NCBI GenBank assembly: GCA_049324315.1
Contig: JBMOKU010000015.1
Location: 54,038 to 118,037 of the forward strand
Length of the DNA stretch: 64,000 bases
Direction: 5' to 3'
Source: JBMOKU01 sp049324315
GTDB lineage: Bacteria > Bacillota > Clostridia > Peptostreptococcales > Thermotaleaceae
Shown here in pieces: positions 26,297 through 35,340 of this stretch (its first letter is position 1; each line of letters starts with the position of its first letter). The notes under the pieces were generated by a model, which did no database searches, had not been told where the DNA came from, and saw only the letters and a list, made by a program, of their open reading frames with translations. Position numbers and translations under genes: made by a program.

Positions 26297-26653
26297 ATGA
26301 CAGTCAAATTACAAAACGAAATAGGCAGTATAATCATAGATAATGAAGTACTTGCGTCCATAGCTGGAATATCTGCAACAGAGTGTTATGGCGTCGTTGG
26401 AATGGCATCAAAAAATGCAGCCAGTGGTCTTGCAGAATTATTGAAAAGAGAAAATATGGGCAGAGGGGTAAAGGTATATACAGAGAATAATGACATTCAC
26501 ATTGACCTATTTATTATTGTTGAATTTGGCACCAATATATCCGCTGTTGCAAATAACATAATTGATAAAGTAAAATATAATATAGAAAATGTAACAGGTA
26601 TTGAAGTAAAAAAGGTTGTTGTAAACGTACAAGGAGTGCGGGTAGAAAAGTAA
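26297..26653 (+). CDS. Asp23/Gls24 family protein (YloU-like)
   Basis: 118 residues. The Asp23 core is visible: GSIIIDNEVLASIAGISATECYGVVGMA, VYTENNDIHIDLFIIVEFG and VKKVVVNVQGVRV. Family members are small cytosolic or envelope-associated proteins linked to cell-envelope stress. It precedes the fakA homologue by 18 bases, the pairing yloU-yloV known in Firmicutes. The 234 bases between rpmB and this gene contain the two divergent ribosome-binding sites and a weak hairpin at 26166-26190, nothing else I can support. Confidence 0.93.
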   Translation: MTVKLQNEIGSIIIDNEVLASIAGISATECYGVVGMASKNAASGLAELLKRENMGRGVKVYTENNDIHIDLFIIVEFGTNISAVANNIIDKVKYNIENVTGIEVKKVVVNVQGVRVEK

Positions 26654-26671
26654 CATAAGGAGGTACCTATT

Positions 26672-28294
26672 TTGAAAACTAAATATATTGACGCAATCAT
26701 GCTAAAAAAAATGTACATTCAGGCAAAGCATTCCCTTGAATCTAACAAAGATATAGTAGACGCTTTAAACGTTTTTCCTGTACCTGATGGTGATACAGGC
26801 ACAAATATGACCCTTACAATAAATGCCGCAGCCAAAGAGGTTCAAGAAGCTTCAAAAATCACCATTGAGTCTATATCAGAGGCTGCAGCAAATGGTTCTT
26901 TGATGGGAGCTAGAGGTAACTCGGGTGTCATCCTTTCTCAATTATTCAGAGGCTTCGCTAAAGGGTGCAAGGGAAAAGATAAACTCAATGTTCATGACTT
27001 TGCTTATGCTTTAAAAAATGCTTCTGATACAGCCTACAAAGCAGTTATGAAGCCAATTGAAGGTACGATCCTTACGGTTGCCCGTGAAATTGGGGAAAAA
27101 GCAGTAGAGCTATCAAAAAAGGAAGACAATATCACAGACTTTTTGCATAAGATTATCCAGCATGGTGAAATCGTGCTGTCAAAAACACCTGAAATGCTGA
27201 AAGTATTAAAGCAGGCAGGGGTAGTAGATGCAGGGGGCAAGGGACTTATTTACATATTTATGGGTTTTTACGAAGCAATCTCAGGTAAGGAAGTGGATAT
27301 AGCACCTGCTAAAGAATCACAAACTATTCAGCTGCATAAAGAAGAAACAGTGGAAGATATTACATTCGGATATTGCACAGAGTTTATCATAAATGGAACA
27401 AATATTAGTATCGAAGGTTTTAAAAAGAAAATCGGCAAATATGGCGACTGCATGTTAGTTGTAGGAGATGAGAAATTAGTCAAAGTACATATACATACAA
27501 ATCATCCTGGAAAAGTTTTAGAACATGGTTTAGAAGAAGGCAGCCTGGTTAATATAAAAATAGATAATATGAGACAGCAGCATTCCAATAAAATCTTTGA
27601 AGAAAACACCAGTGCGGCAGATGACCCCGTTGATGGTAAAAAATTTGGAATGATTGCTGTGGCAATGGGAGAAGGTTTAGTTGATATTTTTAAGGATTTG
27701 AATGTTGACGTCGTCATAGCTGGTGGACAAACAATGAATCCAAGTACAGAAGAAATAAAAAAAGCCATCGACGCCATTGAGGCTGATAATATTTTCATTT
27801 ATCCTAATAATAGCAATATTATTATGGCTGCCAATCAGGCAAAAGCCTTAAGCAGTAAAAACGTTATTGTCATACCTTCAAAATCTGTTCCTCAAGGAAT
27901 TGCTTCTATCCTTGCATATAATAGCGAATTGAGTGCAGAAGAAAATGAAAAGCTGATGACGAATGTCCTTCAAAGGGTCAAAACCGGACAAGTTACTTTT
28001 TCTGTTAGAGATACGCAAATTGATAGTATCATTATAAAAAAAGATGATATTCTGGGTATACATAATGGGAACATAAAATCTGTAGGCAATAATATTGAAT
28101 TCGTTTCAAAAGAACTATTAAACCATATGATTACAGAAGATGATGAAATATTAACCATTTTTTATGGAGAAGAAGTAGATGAACAGGCTGCAAATGCATT
28201 AGCTGAGGAAATTAAAGAAATTCATGACCACATTGATGTTGAAGTATATTATGGCGGTCAGCCTTTATATTATTATTTATTTTCCATTGAATAA
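26672..28294 (+). CDS. fakA: Fatty acid kinase ATP-binding subunit (DAK2/YloV family)
   Basis: 540 residues from a TTG, with AAGGAGG 9 bases upstream. The N-terminal DhaL/DAK2 kinase domain (about 1-200) has FPVPDGDTGTNM and GSLMGARGNSGVILSQ, which bind ATP-Mg; the middle region contains EFIINGT and VHIHTNHPG, and the C-terminal part begins near residue 315 (GMIAVAMGEGLVDIF). FakA phosphorylates exogenous fatty acids presented by a FakB (DegV) protein for incorporation by PlsX/PlsY; no fakB is in the window, but plsX is at 38.1 kb. Confidence 0.93.
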   Translation: MKTKYIDAIMLKKMYIQAKHSLESNKDIVDALNVFPVPDGDTGTNMTLTINAAAKEVQEASKITIESISEAAANGSLMGARGNSGVILSQLFRGFAKGCKGKDKLNVHDFAYALKNASDTAYKAVMKPIEGTILTVAREIGEKAVELSKKEDNITDFLHKIIQHGEIVLSKTPEMLKVLKQAGVVDAGGKGLIYIFMGFYEAISGKEVDIAPAKESQTIQLHKEETVEDITFGYCTEFIINGTNISIEGFKKKIGKYGDCMLVVGDEKLVKVHIHTNHPGKVLEHGLEEGSLVNIKIDNMRQQHSNKIFEENTSAADDPVDGKKFGMIAVAMGEGLVDIFKDLNVDVVIAGGQTMNPSTEEIKKAIDAIEADNIFIYPNNSNIIMAANQAKALSSKNVIVIPSKSVPQGIASILAYNSELSAEENEKLMTNVLQRVKTGQVTFSVRDTQIDSIIIKKDDILGIHNGNIKSVGNNIEFVSKELLNHMITEDDEILTIFYGEEVDEQAANALAEEIKEIHDHIDVEVYYGGQPLYYYLFSIE

Positions 28295-28423
28295 GAAATG
28301 ACTGTTGTCATTTCTTATAACATATAGGAAATTATGTACTTTCATAAATTGTGGTTAAGTCATAATTTCCGTCATGTGTTTCAACAAAGTCTTCCTTTAA
28401 ATCTTCCAACGGAAGACTTTGTT
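28291..28423 (+). repeat. Three consecutive inverted repeats before recG
   Basis: The 150-base interval holds three strong dyads in a row. First: 12 perfect pairs, 28291-28302 with 28307-28318, TGTT loop. Second: 28327-28336 with 28361-28370 (10 pairs), extended inside by ACTT/AAGT across a one-base bulge. Third: 28383-28395 with 28411-28423 (13 perfect pairs, 15-base loop). In the third, TCTTCC occurs twice (5' arm and loop), so 28402-28407 can pair alternatively with 28411-28416. None has a proper T-tract. The first may still act as a weak terminator for fakA. Confidence 0.85.
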
Positions 28424-28445
28424 CACTTATTTGGGAGCTGATTTT

Positions 28446-30506
28446 ATGGAAATACTAAAACAAAGCATTACAACATTAAAGGGAGTTGGATCTGTTCGAA
28501 GCAAACATTTCATGAGAATGGGAATCTTCTCAATAGAAGATTTGCTATTTACCTTTCCCCGTGATTATGAAGACCGCAGGTCTATCAAAAAATTGTCAGA
28601 AACAACCCATGAAGAGAACGCATGTTTCTACGTGACCGTAACAGGCAAAGCTACAATGAAGTCAGCTCGAAAGGGTTTAAAAATATACAGTGTTCCTATC
28701 GCCGATGACAGTACTCCCGGATATGCAATTTTTTATAACGCGCCATTTATCTTAAAAACGTTTCATATAGGTGCTAAGCTATTCTTAAAAGGAAAAGTAA
28801 AAATAAACTACGGTACAATACAAATTCTCCATCCAGATTATGAATTTGAATCAAAGGGCAGTCCATCTTTTAACAAGATTGTTCCCATTTATCGCTTAAC
28901 CAGCGGACTAAGCCAGAAGGATTTTATAAATTTGCAAAGCGAGATTATTGATAAGTATAGTCAATTGATTGAAGAATACTTACCAGAAGAAACTCTGATA
29001 AGAAATAGACTATGCAGTATTCCGTTTGCGTTAGAAAAAATTCACTTTCCAAACGATATGAAAAACCAAAAAATCGCCAAGTACAGACTAGTTTTTGAAG
29101 AACTATTACTGCTCCAACTGGCATTGTTCATCGTTAAAAGCAATACAATCCATGAAAAAAAGGGAATCGTTTTTAAAAAATCAACATTAATAGATGATTT
29201 TATACAGTCATTACCTTTTCATTTAACGAATGCGCAAATGAAAGTATTTAAAGAAATCGAAAGGGATATGGAAAGCGATCAGATCATGAACAGACTTATA
29301 CAAGGTGATGTGGGATCAGGTAAAACAATTGTTGCCATTCTTGCCTTATATAAAGCTGTTCTGAGCGGTTATCAAGGGGCGCTCATGGCCCCAACGGAAA
29401 TTTTAGCAGAGCAGCATTTTCAAACTGTAAAAGCGTTATTGGAACCGCTAGGTATTAAAACTGCCTTTTTATCAGGAAGTATATCTAAAAAAGAGAAAAA
29501 GGAAATAATACATCTTATTTCTGACGGAACGGTTGACATCATTATCGGCACCCATGCTCTTATTGAAGAAAAAGTACTGTTTCGCAATTTAGGTTTGGTT
29601 ATTACCGATGAGCAGCATAGATTTGGCGTTCGCCAAAGATCTATCCTCTCAAATAAAGGGACAAACCCTGATGTGTTGGTCATGTCTGCTACACCCATTC
29701 CCAGAACCCTTGCTTTAATTCTATATGGGGACCTAGATATATCGATTATTGATGAATTACCTCCCGGTAGGAAAAAAATAAAAACATATGGTGTCGATGA
29801 AAAGAAAAGAAAAAAGGTTTACGATTTTGTCATTCAGCAAATTGATCAAGGACGACAAGCATACATTGTTTGCCCGCTTATAGAAGAATCAGAAAGTATA
29901 CAAGCACAATCTGCCAACAGTGTTTATGAAGAACTGAAAAATCAATATTTAAAACAATATAAAGTTGGTCTTTTACATGGAAAAATGAAAGCCCATGAAA
30001 AAGACTTGATCATGAAACAATTTAAAGACGGAATTCTTGATGTCCTCGTGTCTACCACGGTCATTGAAGTAGGGATTAATGTTCCAAATGCAACAATGAT
30101 GATCATTGAAAACTGTGAACGTTTTGGTTTGGCACAGCTTCATCAGCTTAGAGGTCGTGTCGGCAGAGGTGAACATCAATCCTACTGTATTCTAATTAAT
30201 TATGCCAATAACAAAATGAGTATAGAGCGCATGAATGTAATGGAAAAAACCGACAATGGTTTTGTCATATCCGAAAAGGATTTGGAGCTTAGAGGACCAG
30301 GTGATTTTTTTGGAACAAAACAACATGGTATCCCAGAGTTAAAAATTGCAAATCTTTTTAAACATATAAAAATACTGAAAGAAGCTCAAAAAGAAGCTTG
30401 TATGCTGCTGGAAGAAGATCGTTTTCTAACATTGGAAAAGAACAAACCACTAAAAGATGTATTATATAAAAAGTATCATAATTTTTTTGAAGATATTGGA
30501 TTGTAA
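28446..30506 (+). CDS. recG: ATP-dependent DNA helicase RecG
   Basis: 686 residues from the ATG at 28446 behind GGGAG; an earlier TTG overlaps the third hairpin. RecG reverses stalled forks and branch-migrates Holliday junctions. The N-terminal wedge/OB region (about 1-230) starts ITTLKGVGSVRSKHF; the helicase has GDVGSGKTIVAIL, APTEILAEQH, DEQHRFGVRQR and SATPIPRTLAL, then motif VI QLRGRVGRGE, with the TRG-type end (DLELRGPGDFFGTKQHG). Separated from fapR, its Bacillus neighbour, by about 7 kb here. Confidence 0.96.
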   Translation: MEILKQSITTLKGVGSVRSKHFMRMGIFSIEDLLFTFPRDYEDRRSIKKLSETTHEENACFYVTVTGKATMKSARKGLKIYSVPIADDSTPGYAIFYNAPFILKTFHIGAKLFLKGKVKINYGTIQILHPDYEFESKGSPSFNKIVPIYRLTSGLSQKDFINLQSEIIDKYSQLIEEYLPEETLIRNRLCSIPFALEKIHFPNDMKNQKIAKYRLVFEELLLLQLALFIVKSNTIHEKKGIVFKKSTLIDDFIQSLPFHLTNAQMKVFKEIERDMESDQIMNRLIQGDVGSGKTIVAILALYKAVLSGYQGALMAPTEILAEQHFQTVKALLEPLGIKTAFLSGSISKKEKKEIIHLISDGTVDIIIGTHALIEEKVLFRNLGLVITDEQHRFGVRQRSILSNKGTNPDVLVMSATPIPRTLALILYGDLDISIIDELPPGRKKIKTYGVDEKKRKKVYDFVIQQIDQGRQAYIVCPLIEESESIQAQSANSVYEELKNQYLKQYKVGLLHGKMKAHEKDLIMKQFKDGILDVLVSTTVIEVGINVPNATMMIIENCERFGLAQLHQLRGRVGRGEHQSYCILINYANNKMSIERMNVMEKTDNGFVISEKDLELRGPGDFFGTKQHGIPELKIANLFKHIKILKEAQKEACMLLEEDRFLTLEKNKPLKDVLYKKYHNFFEDIGL

Positions 30507-30608
30507 TAATAACTTCCATCCTGTTACTCTACTGCTAAAATGTTCTAGATATATTTCTAGATGTAGTGGTTAAATTAATATTAACAAAGTGACAGGAGGT
30601 GAAATAAA

Positions 30609-30821
30609 GTGGCTAATGATACTGGAAGAAATCGAAAAGTAGTTCCTGAAGCAAAAGCTGCTCTTAGTCAGATGAAGTTTGAGATTGCTAGCGAGCTAGG
30701 ATTAGGAAATTATCAGGCAATGGATAAAGGTAATTTAACAGCAAGACAAAATGGTTATGTTGGCGGATATATGACAAAGCGTCTTGTAGAAATGGCTGAA
30801 AGACAAATGTCTGGTAAATAA
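30609..30821 (+). CDS. Alpha/beta-type small acid-soluble spore protein
   Basis: 70 residues from a GTG behind AGGAGGTGA. The family core is clear: KFEIASELGL (GPR germination-protease site at EIA), then GNLTARQNGYVGGYMTKRLVEMAE. These proteins coat spore DNA in an A-like form and protect it from UV and heat, then serve as amino-acid store in germination. It is the firmest evidence that the organism forms endospores. Expression should depend on the forespore sigma factor G; I could not place its promoter in the 100 bases upstream, which contain two TTCTAGAT direct repeats. Confidence 0.97.
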   Translation: MANDTGRNRKVVPEAKAALSQMKFEIASELGLGNYQAMDKGNLTARQNGYVGGYMTKRLVEMAERQMSGK

Positions 30822-30831
30822 TTTTTAATAG

Positions 30832-30886
30832 TAATATAAATGATAAAGAAGAGACAACGCTTGTCTCTTCTTTATCATTTATATTA
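30832..30886. terminator. Very long perfect hairpin after the spore protein gene
   Basis: 26 perfect pairs: 30832-30857 with 30861-30886, loop CGC. The centre is GC-richer (GAGACAA/TTGTCTC) and the outer arm is A/T-rich, so the 3' arm supplies only an interrupted U-run. Most likely the terminator or a stabilising 3' end of the spore-protein mRNA. Confidence 0.8.
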
Positions 30887-30992
30887 GATTTACTTGACAT
30901 AAAAAGACGTTTTTCCAGTTTATTAGCAAATATTTTTTTGTTTAAATATTACTTCTATGCTAAAATATAGTTGTCGAAAGGAGAGAAGTTCA

Positions 30993-31550
30993 TTGAGGGT
31001 GATTGCCGGTTCACTAAGAGGAAGACGTCTTAAAGCGCCAAAAGGATTGAATACACGACCAACTACCGATAGAATAAAAGAATCTATTTTTAGTATGATT
31101 CACGGATTTATTCCTGAAAGTATTGTGTTGGATTTATTTTCAGGAACAGGTAATCTTGGCATTGAGTCATTAAGCAGAGGCGCTGCTAAAGCGTATTTTG
31201 TGGATAAAAGTAAAGAGAGCATTCAAATTATAAAAGAAAATATTGCCGAAACAGGATTACAGGATAAAAGTATGGCAATTCTTTCTGATGCATTCAAGGT
31301 TCTAAACAGATTATCCGAAGAGGGAATAAAATTTGATATCATTTTCCTTGACCCCCCATATCTGAAGGATTTAATTATGCCTTGTATTCATACCATATTG
31401 AGAGAAAAGCTTCTTAATGACAATGGTATTATCGTTATTGAACATGATTCGAAAGATATTTTGCCTGAAAAAATTGATTCTATATCTATTTACAAACAGA
31501 AGAAATACGGCAATACGACTATTTCTATCTATACTGAGGAGGATGTATAA
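30993..31550 (+). CDS. rsmD: 16S rRNA m2G966 methyltransferase
   Basis: 185 residues from a TTG at 30993, 8 bases after AAAGGAGAG; an ATG at 30957 precedes that site and is rejected. RVIAGSLRGRRLKAP at the N-terminus, LDLFSGTGNLGIESLSRGA (SAM binding) and IIFLDPPYLKD (catalytic DPPY) identify RsmD, which methylates G966 of 16S rRNA. The stop overlaps the coaD start by one base. Confidence 0.94.
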   Translation: MRVIAGSLRGRRLKAPKGLNTRPTTDRIKESIFSMIHGFIPESIVLDLFSGTGNLGIESLSRGAAKAYFVDKSKESIQIIKENIAETGLQDKSMAILSDAFKVLNRLSEEGIKFDIIFLDPPYLKDLIMPCIHTILREKLLNDNGIIVIEHDSKDILPEKIDSISIYKQKKYGNTTISIYTEEDV

Positions 31551-32026
31551 TGAAAATAGCAGTGTATCCGGGCAGCTTTGATCCGGTTACCAATGGACAT
31601 CTTGATATAATAAGAAGAGCTTCAAACCTATTTGATAAAACAATTGTCGCTGTTTTGCAAAACACTAGTAAAAAGCCATTTTTTACTGTTGAGGAACGAC
31701 TGGAACTCTTAAAGAATGCAACAAAGGATCTACCTTCTGTAGAAATTGATTGTTTTTCAGGACTTTTAGTAGACTATGTAAATAAAAATGATATTCATGC
31801 TATCGTAAAAGGATTAAGGGCTGTATCTGATTTTGAATATGAATTTCAGATGGCTTTAATGAATAGAAAGTTAAGTCCTAACGTAGAAACAGTATTTTTA
31901 ATGACTAGCAGTGAATACTCTTACTTAAGTTCCAGTCTTGTAAAAGAGGTTTTTCAGTTTAATGGCTGCATCAAAGGGTTGGTACCTGACAGTGTATTAA
32001 AGGCTATGCAGCAAAAATATAAATAA
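31550..32026 (+). CDS. coaD: Phosphopantetheine adenylyltransferase
   Basis: 158 residues, usual length. It makes dephospho-CoA from 4'-phosphopantetheine and ATP. YPGSFDPVTNGHLDII contains the T/HxGH nucleotidyltransferase motif; GLRAVSDFEYEFQMALMNRKL and the SSSLVKEV end motif are standard. GAGGAGG lies at the end of rsmD, and the start overlaps the rsmD stop, indicating translational coupling. Confidence 0.97.
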   Translation: MKIAVYPGSFDPVTNGHLDIIRRASNLFDKTIVAVLQNTSKKPFFTVEERLELLKNATKDLPSVEIDCFSGLLVDYVNKNDIHAIVKGLRAVSDFEYEFQMALMNRKLSPNVETVFLMTSSEYSYLSSSLVKEVFQFNGCIKGLVPDSVLKAMQQKYK

Positions 32027-32048
32027 TAACCAGAAGGGGGATATTTCA

Positions 32049-32498
32049 ATGAATGTAATGCGTTTATTAGATGAGTTGGAAGATATAATCGAAAATAGTT
32101 CTTCTATACCTTTTGCAGGAAAAGCATTAGTTGATCGCTCTGAAATACTGGATATGATTAGAGAAATAAGAATTCAATTACCTGACGAAGTCAAACAAGC
32201 GCAGTGGATTAAAGAGGAAAGACAAAGAATCCTCATTGAAGCACAAAAAGAAGCTGAAACCATTATAAAAGATGCAAAAGTCCATATTGAAGAGATGGTG
32301 GAAAAAGATGAAATTACAAGGCTAGCCCAAAAAAGAGCAGAAGAAATCATTGGACAAGCCCAAGTGAATGCCAAAGAAATACGTATTGGCGCAAGACAAT
32401 ATGCCGATGATCTGCTAGATGGAATTGAGACTGAAATGTCTAAATTAGTAGAAACAGTCAGACAAAATAGAAAAGAATTAAAAGGAATGAAGGGGTAA
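32049..32498 (+). CDS. Conserved coiled-coil protein, function unknown
   Basis: 149 residues. After a short N-terminal segment (MRLLDELEDIIENSSSIPFAGKALVDRSEIL) the protein is almost entirely helical, with heptads rich in Ala, Glu, Lys and Gln (about 55-145), similar in composition to DivIVA C-termini or V-type ATPase stalk subunits. Proteins of this type follow coaD in many Clostridia and are sometimes labelled ATPase, but no nucleotide-binding motif is visible here. A terminator overlaps its end. Confidence 0.8.
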   Translation: MNVMRLLDELEDIIENSSSIPFAGKALVDRSEILDMIREIRIQLPDEVKQAQWIKEERQRILIEAQKEAETIIKDAKVHIEEMVEKDEITRLAQKRAEEIIGQAQVNAKEIRIGARQYADDLLDGIETEMSKLVETVRQNRKELKGMKG

Positions 32499-32515
32499 TA
32501 CTCCTTCTCTTTTTG
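32489..32515 (+). terminator. Intrinsic terminator after the coiled-coil gene
   Basis: GAAGGGG (32489-32495) pairs with CTCCTTC (32501-32507) with one G-U pair and a TAATA loop, followed by TCTTTTTG. The stop codon lies in the hairpin. Confidence 0.75.
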
Positions 32516-32551
32516 TATAACATAGGGCAGTATTATTGTTCATCCAGTAAC

Positions 32552-33850
32552 TTATTTACAAATCCTATATCTTGATTCTATGCGCCGATAAAAGTAAAAA
32601 ACGATGTACGTAATTAGTGAAAAAAGCAATAGAACGATAACCATCATTATGAATAGTTCTGATGAAAGTAATAGCTTTTCTGACCATTTAAACAAAAAAA
32701 CATGCTCATTGAATTGAAAAAATGCCGCTTGATCAACAGGATCAAGTATAGCAAATATTAACGGTGTTGTAAGTGTTACAAATACTGCTGAAAATAATGC
32801 ATGCATCATTTTAGATAGAATATAAATTGGTGTACTTAAATCTGAATTGCTGATGATACTGGCAGCTTGTGCATGGATAGAAAAGCCACTCCATGAGATC
32901 AACATCGATACAATTACAGCTTGAAGAAGAAAAGAAATACTGCCGATCTGAGATAACAGCTTACATCCAATTGTCATTTCAAATAGACCGCTGACAATTG
33001 CTCTTTGTGTTTGAGAATTTATTCTAAAATACGCCCAGATACCCTGGAACTGTAGAGCAAATTTATCGATAAACCCAGTTATGGTTAACAGCTGAATAAT
33101 TACTGAAAAAAGTATGATAAAACCACCAACCATAAGAAGGGTTTCAATGGAATCTTTCACAGCACTCCCAAGCATAAATCCTAAAGACGGTTTTTCTTGC
33201 TGAACTTTATGATAATTATTTTTAATCGCATCAATCATTGTGTTACCACTATCTTTTTTAATTTTGTTAGAAGATTGATGTCTTCTATAGAACCGAAACA
33301 TGATTCCTACTGCAATTGCGCCACAATAATGGGATATTGCAATGATAATCCCTAACATAACATTATGAAACATGCCAATGGCAACAGCTCCTAACATAAA
33401 GAGAGGACCTGAAGTACTGCAAAATGATATGATTCTTTGTGCTTCTTCCTTTGTAATCATACCCTCATTTCTTAATTTTACTGCCAGTTTTACGCCCACA
33501 GGATATCCTGATGTTATACTCATGGCCAGAATGAAAGAACCTTCTCCGGGGACATTAAAGATTGGTCTTATTACCGGTTCTAGAAGAATGCCTATAAACC
33601 GAACAATGCCCAATCTAATTAAGAGCTCTGCTCCAATAAAGAAAGGCAGCAGTGCTGGTAAAACATCCTGCAGCCATGTAGAAAGTCCAACCCTGGCCGC
33701 TTCAACCGACTCTCGTGGATAACTAATGATACATATAATAAGGCCAATTACGATAGATACTGTAAATAAATAGGCCACGTTATCAGCAAATTTTGATTTT
33801 CTTAGTAAAAATACAACCATTAGGATTAGTAATATGCCCAGTAATTGCAT
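32552..33850 (-). CDS. ylbJ: Sporulation integral membrane protein YlbJ
   Basis: 432 residues with about eight membrane helices. The nucleoside-recognition (gate) type segments ALLPFFIGAELLIRLG, GEGSFILAMSITSGYPVGVKLA and FCSTSGPLFMLGAVAIGM are the YlbJ signature. In Bacillus, YlbJ is made in the mother cell under sigma E and is needed for heat-resistant spores. It is transcribed away from coaD and lies just downstream of tmcAL on the same strand, as often in Clostridia. GGGGGAA precedes the ATG on the minus strand. Confidence 0.93.
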   Translation of the reverse strand: MQLLGILLILMVVFLLRKSKFADNVAYLFTVSIVIGLIICIISYPRESVEAARVGLSTWLQDVLPALLPFFIGAELLIRLGIVRFIGILLEPVIRPIFNVPGEGSFILAMSITSGYPVGVKLAVKLRNEGMITKEEAQRIISFCSTSGPLFMLGAVAIGMFHNVMLGIIIAISHYCGAIAVGIMFRFYRRHQSSNKIKKDSGNTMIDAIKNNYHKVQQEKPSLGFMLGSAVKDSIETLLMVGGFIILFSVIIQLLTITGFIDKFALQFQGIWAYFRINSQTQRAIVSGLFEMTIGCKLLSQIGSISFLLQAVIVSMLISWSGFSIHAQAASIISNSDLSTPIYILSKMMHALFSAVFVTLTTPLIFAILDPVDQAAFFQFNEHVFLFKWSEKLLLSSELFIMMVIVLLLFSLITYIVFYFYRRIESRYRICK

Positions 33851-33910
33851 AGATGTTAATTCCCCCTATATGTGCTTATATGATATATATATAAGGGAAA
33901 CTATTTATTA

Positions 33911-35143
33911 TTACACAATAATCGGCTTCTCGTAATAATCCCAGCCACCTATTCTTCGGGATTTTTCTGGGTATCCTAAAGTATAGATGTCGGTAGCCAT
34001 AATATCATAACTCATCATTTTTTTGCTGATTTCACAATCTAGTGCTTCTTTATTTATATTTGTTATGACTGGAATTGAAGAACGTGTTTTTATTTTTTTA
34101 ATTAACTGAGCCCCTTTATCCGTAAATCCTAATATCCTTGCATATCGACTTCCACCTTGCTGATTAAAGCGTACAATATCCTTTTCTTTTATTTTCAACA
34201 AAGAATGTATGAGAACCCTTTGAAGCTTCGTCATGGTGTATCTCTTGGTCTTGACTTTCTTTAATAGTTCCAAACAGTCTGCGGTCTTCATACTGGCGTC
34301 TTTGATTCTATTCTCCAATCCTTCTACAACATCTTGAATTATTTTGATCTCTTCTGTTGTTGACGTACGTAAATTATAAAGAATCATATCGTTAAATGCA
34401 GCATAAAAGATAGGACCCAAGCCGTCCCCAAAAGCTCGCGTTAATATATTGAAGCTATTGGGAGGCATAAAACTTTCAAGATATTCTAATGACTCTTTAT
34501 TTCTATAAATATAATTGCGTATGGCTGTTGCACTGCATATATTACCAACCATATCAATGGAGTTATAGGATGCATTCATTCTCGTTAAGGTCATAGGGGT
34601 GATTTTACTATTAAGTCGCAATAAGGCCTTAATATACTCCACACCTAGTATATTATTAGGTGATTGTACTAGACTATGCAAATCATCATCTGATATCTTT
34701 TCAATAGCAAGCTGTCTGGCCTTGGGATATACAACACCATTTGAAAGATATTTTTTAAGTAAGTCTTGATATTCTTCTGGCTCCTCTGCTAATATTTTTG
34801 CAATTTCAATTAAGCCGTCGGTTTGTCCTACTTCGCTGCCAAAGCATAGTACATCCACAACATTTAATTGATGTAACAGCGAAACGGCACCATAAGCAAA
34901 AAGCTCTGCACTATTGCAAGCATAGACCACAGGAAGCTCTATAATAAGATCAACACCTTCACACAAAGCCATTTCAGCCCTAAGCCATTTATTAAGTAAG
35001 GCAGGCTCTCCCCTCTGAAGAAAATTTCCACTCATGACCGCTACCACATGGGTGGCATCTGACATTTCCTTTGCCTTATTCAAATGATACTTATGTCCAT
35101 TATGAAAGGGGTTGTATTCAACAATTAAACCTAGTACTTTCAT
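33911..35143 (-). CDS. tmcAL: tRNA(Met) cytidine acetate ligase (TmcAL/YlbM)
   Basis: 410 residues. The N-terminal nucleotidyltransferase fold begins GLIVEYNPFHNGHKYHL, with the HxGH motif, and continues MSGNFLQRGEPALLNKW and FGSEVG. TmcAL uses acetate and ATP to make N4-acetylcytidine at the wobble base of elongator tRNA-Met. GGAGG precedes the ATG. It is divergent from ackA across a 197-base interval that contains the ackA promoter. Confidence 0.94.
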   Translation of the reverse strand: MKVLGLIVEYNPFHNGHKYHLNKAKEMSDATHVVAVMSGNFLQRGEPALLNKWLRAEMALCEGVDLIIELPVVYACNSAELFAYGAVSLLHQLNVVDVLCFGSEVGQTDGLIEIAKILAEEPEEYQDLLKKYLSNGVVYPKARQLAIEKISDDDLHSLVQSPNNILGVEYIKALLRLNSKITPMTLTRMNASYNSIDMVGNICSATAIRNYIYRNKESLEYLESFMPPNSFNILTRAFGDGLGPIFYAAFNDMILYNLRTSTTEEIKIIQDVVEGLENRIKDASMKTADCLELLKKVKTKRYTMTKLQRVLIHSLLKIKEKDIVRFNQQGGSRYARILGFTDKGAQLIKKIKTRSSIPVITNINKEALDCEISKKMMSYDIMATDIYTLGYPEKSRRIGGWDYYEKPIIV

Positions 35144-35234
35144 CTGGTATCCTCCATTTTGCTATTCGTTATTTATAATATTACTAAATTTTGCATATAA
35201 TATCAAAATCTATTATAGAATTGTGATCCAACTC

Positions 35235-35262
35235 TTGAAAAAAAATCTCATTGGTTTATAAT
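35235..35262 (+). promoter_or_regulatory. Probable sigma-A promoter of ackA
   Basis: TTGAAA at 35235-35240 and TATAAT at 35257-35262 are 16 bases apart, about 80 bases before ackA. Confidence 0.7.
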
Positions 35263-35340
35263 AGTATTGGCAAAAGGAAGGATTTCTGTTTTTTTATGCG
35301 TTTTTTATTTGTTTAAAAAATACTAAGGAGGATGTTTGAA

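Noticed and set aside
28291..28423. CRISPR array
   Set aside because: The three palindromes differ in sequence and spacing; there are no identical direct repeats with spacers.
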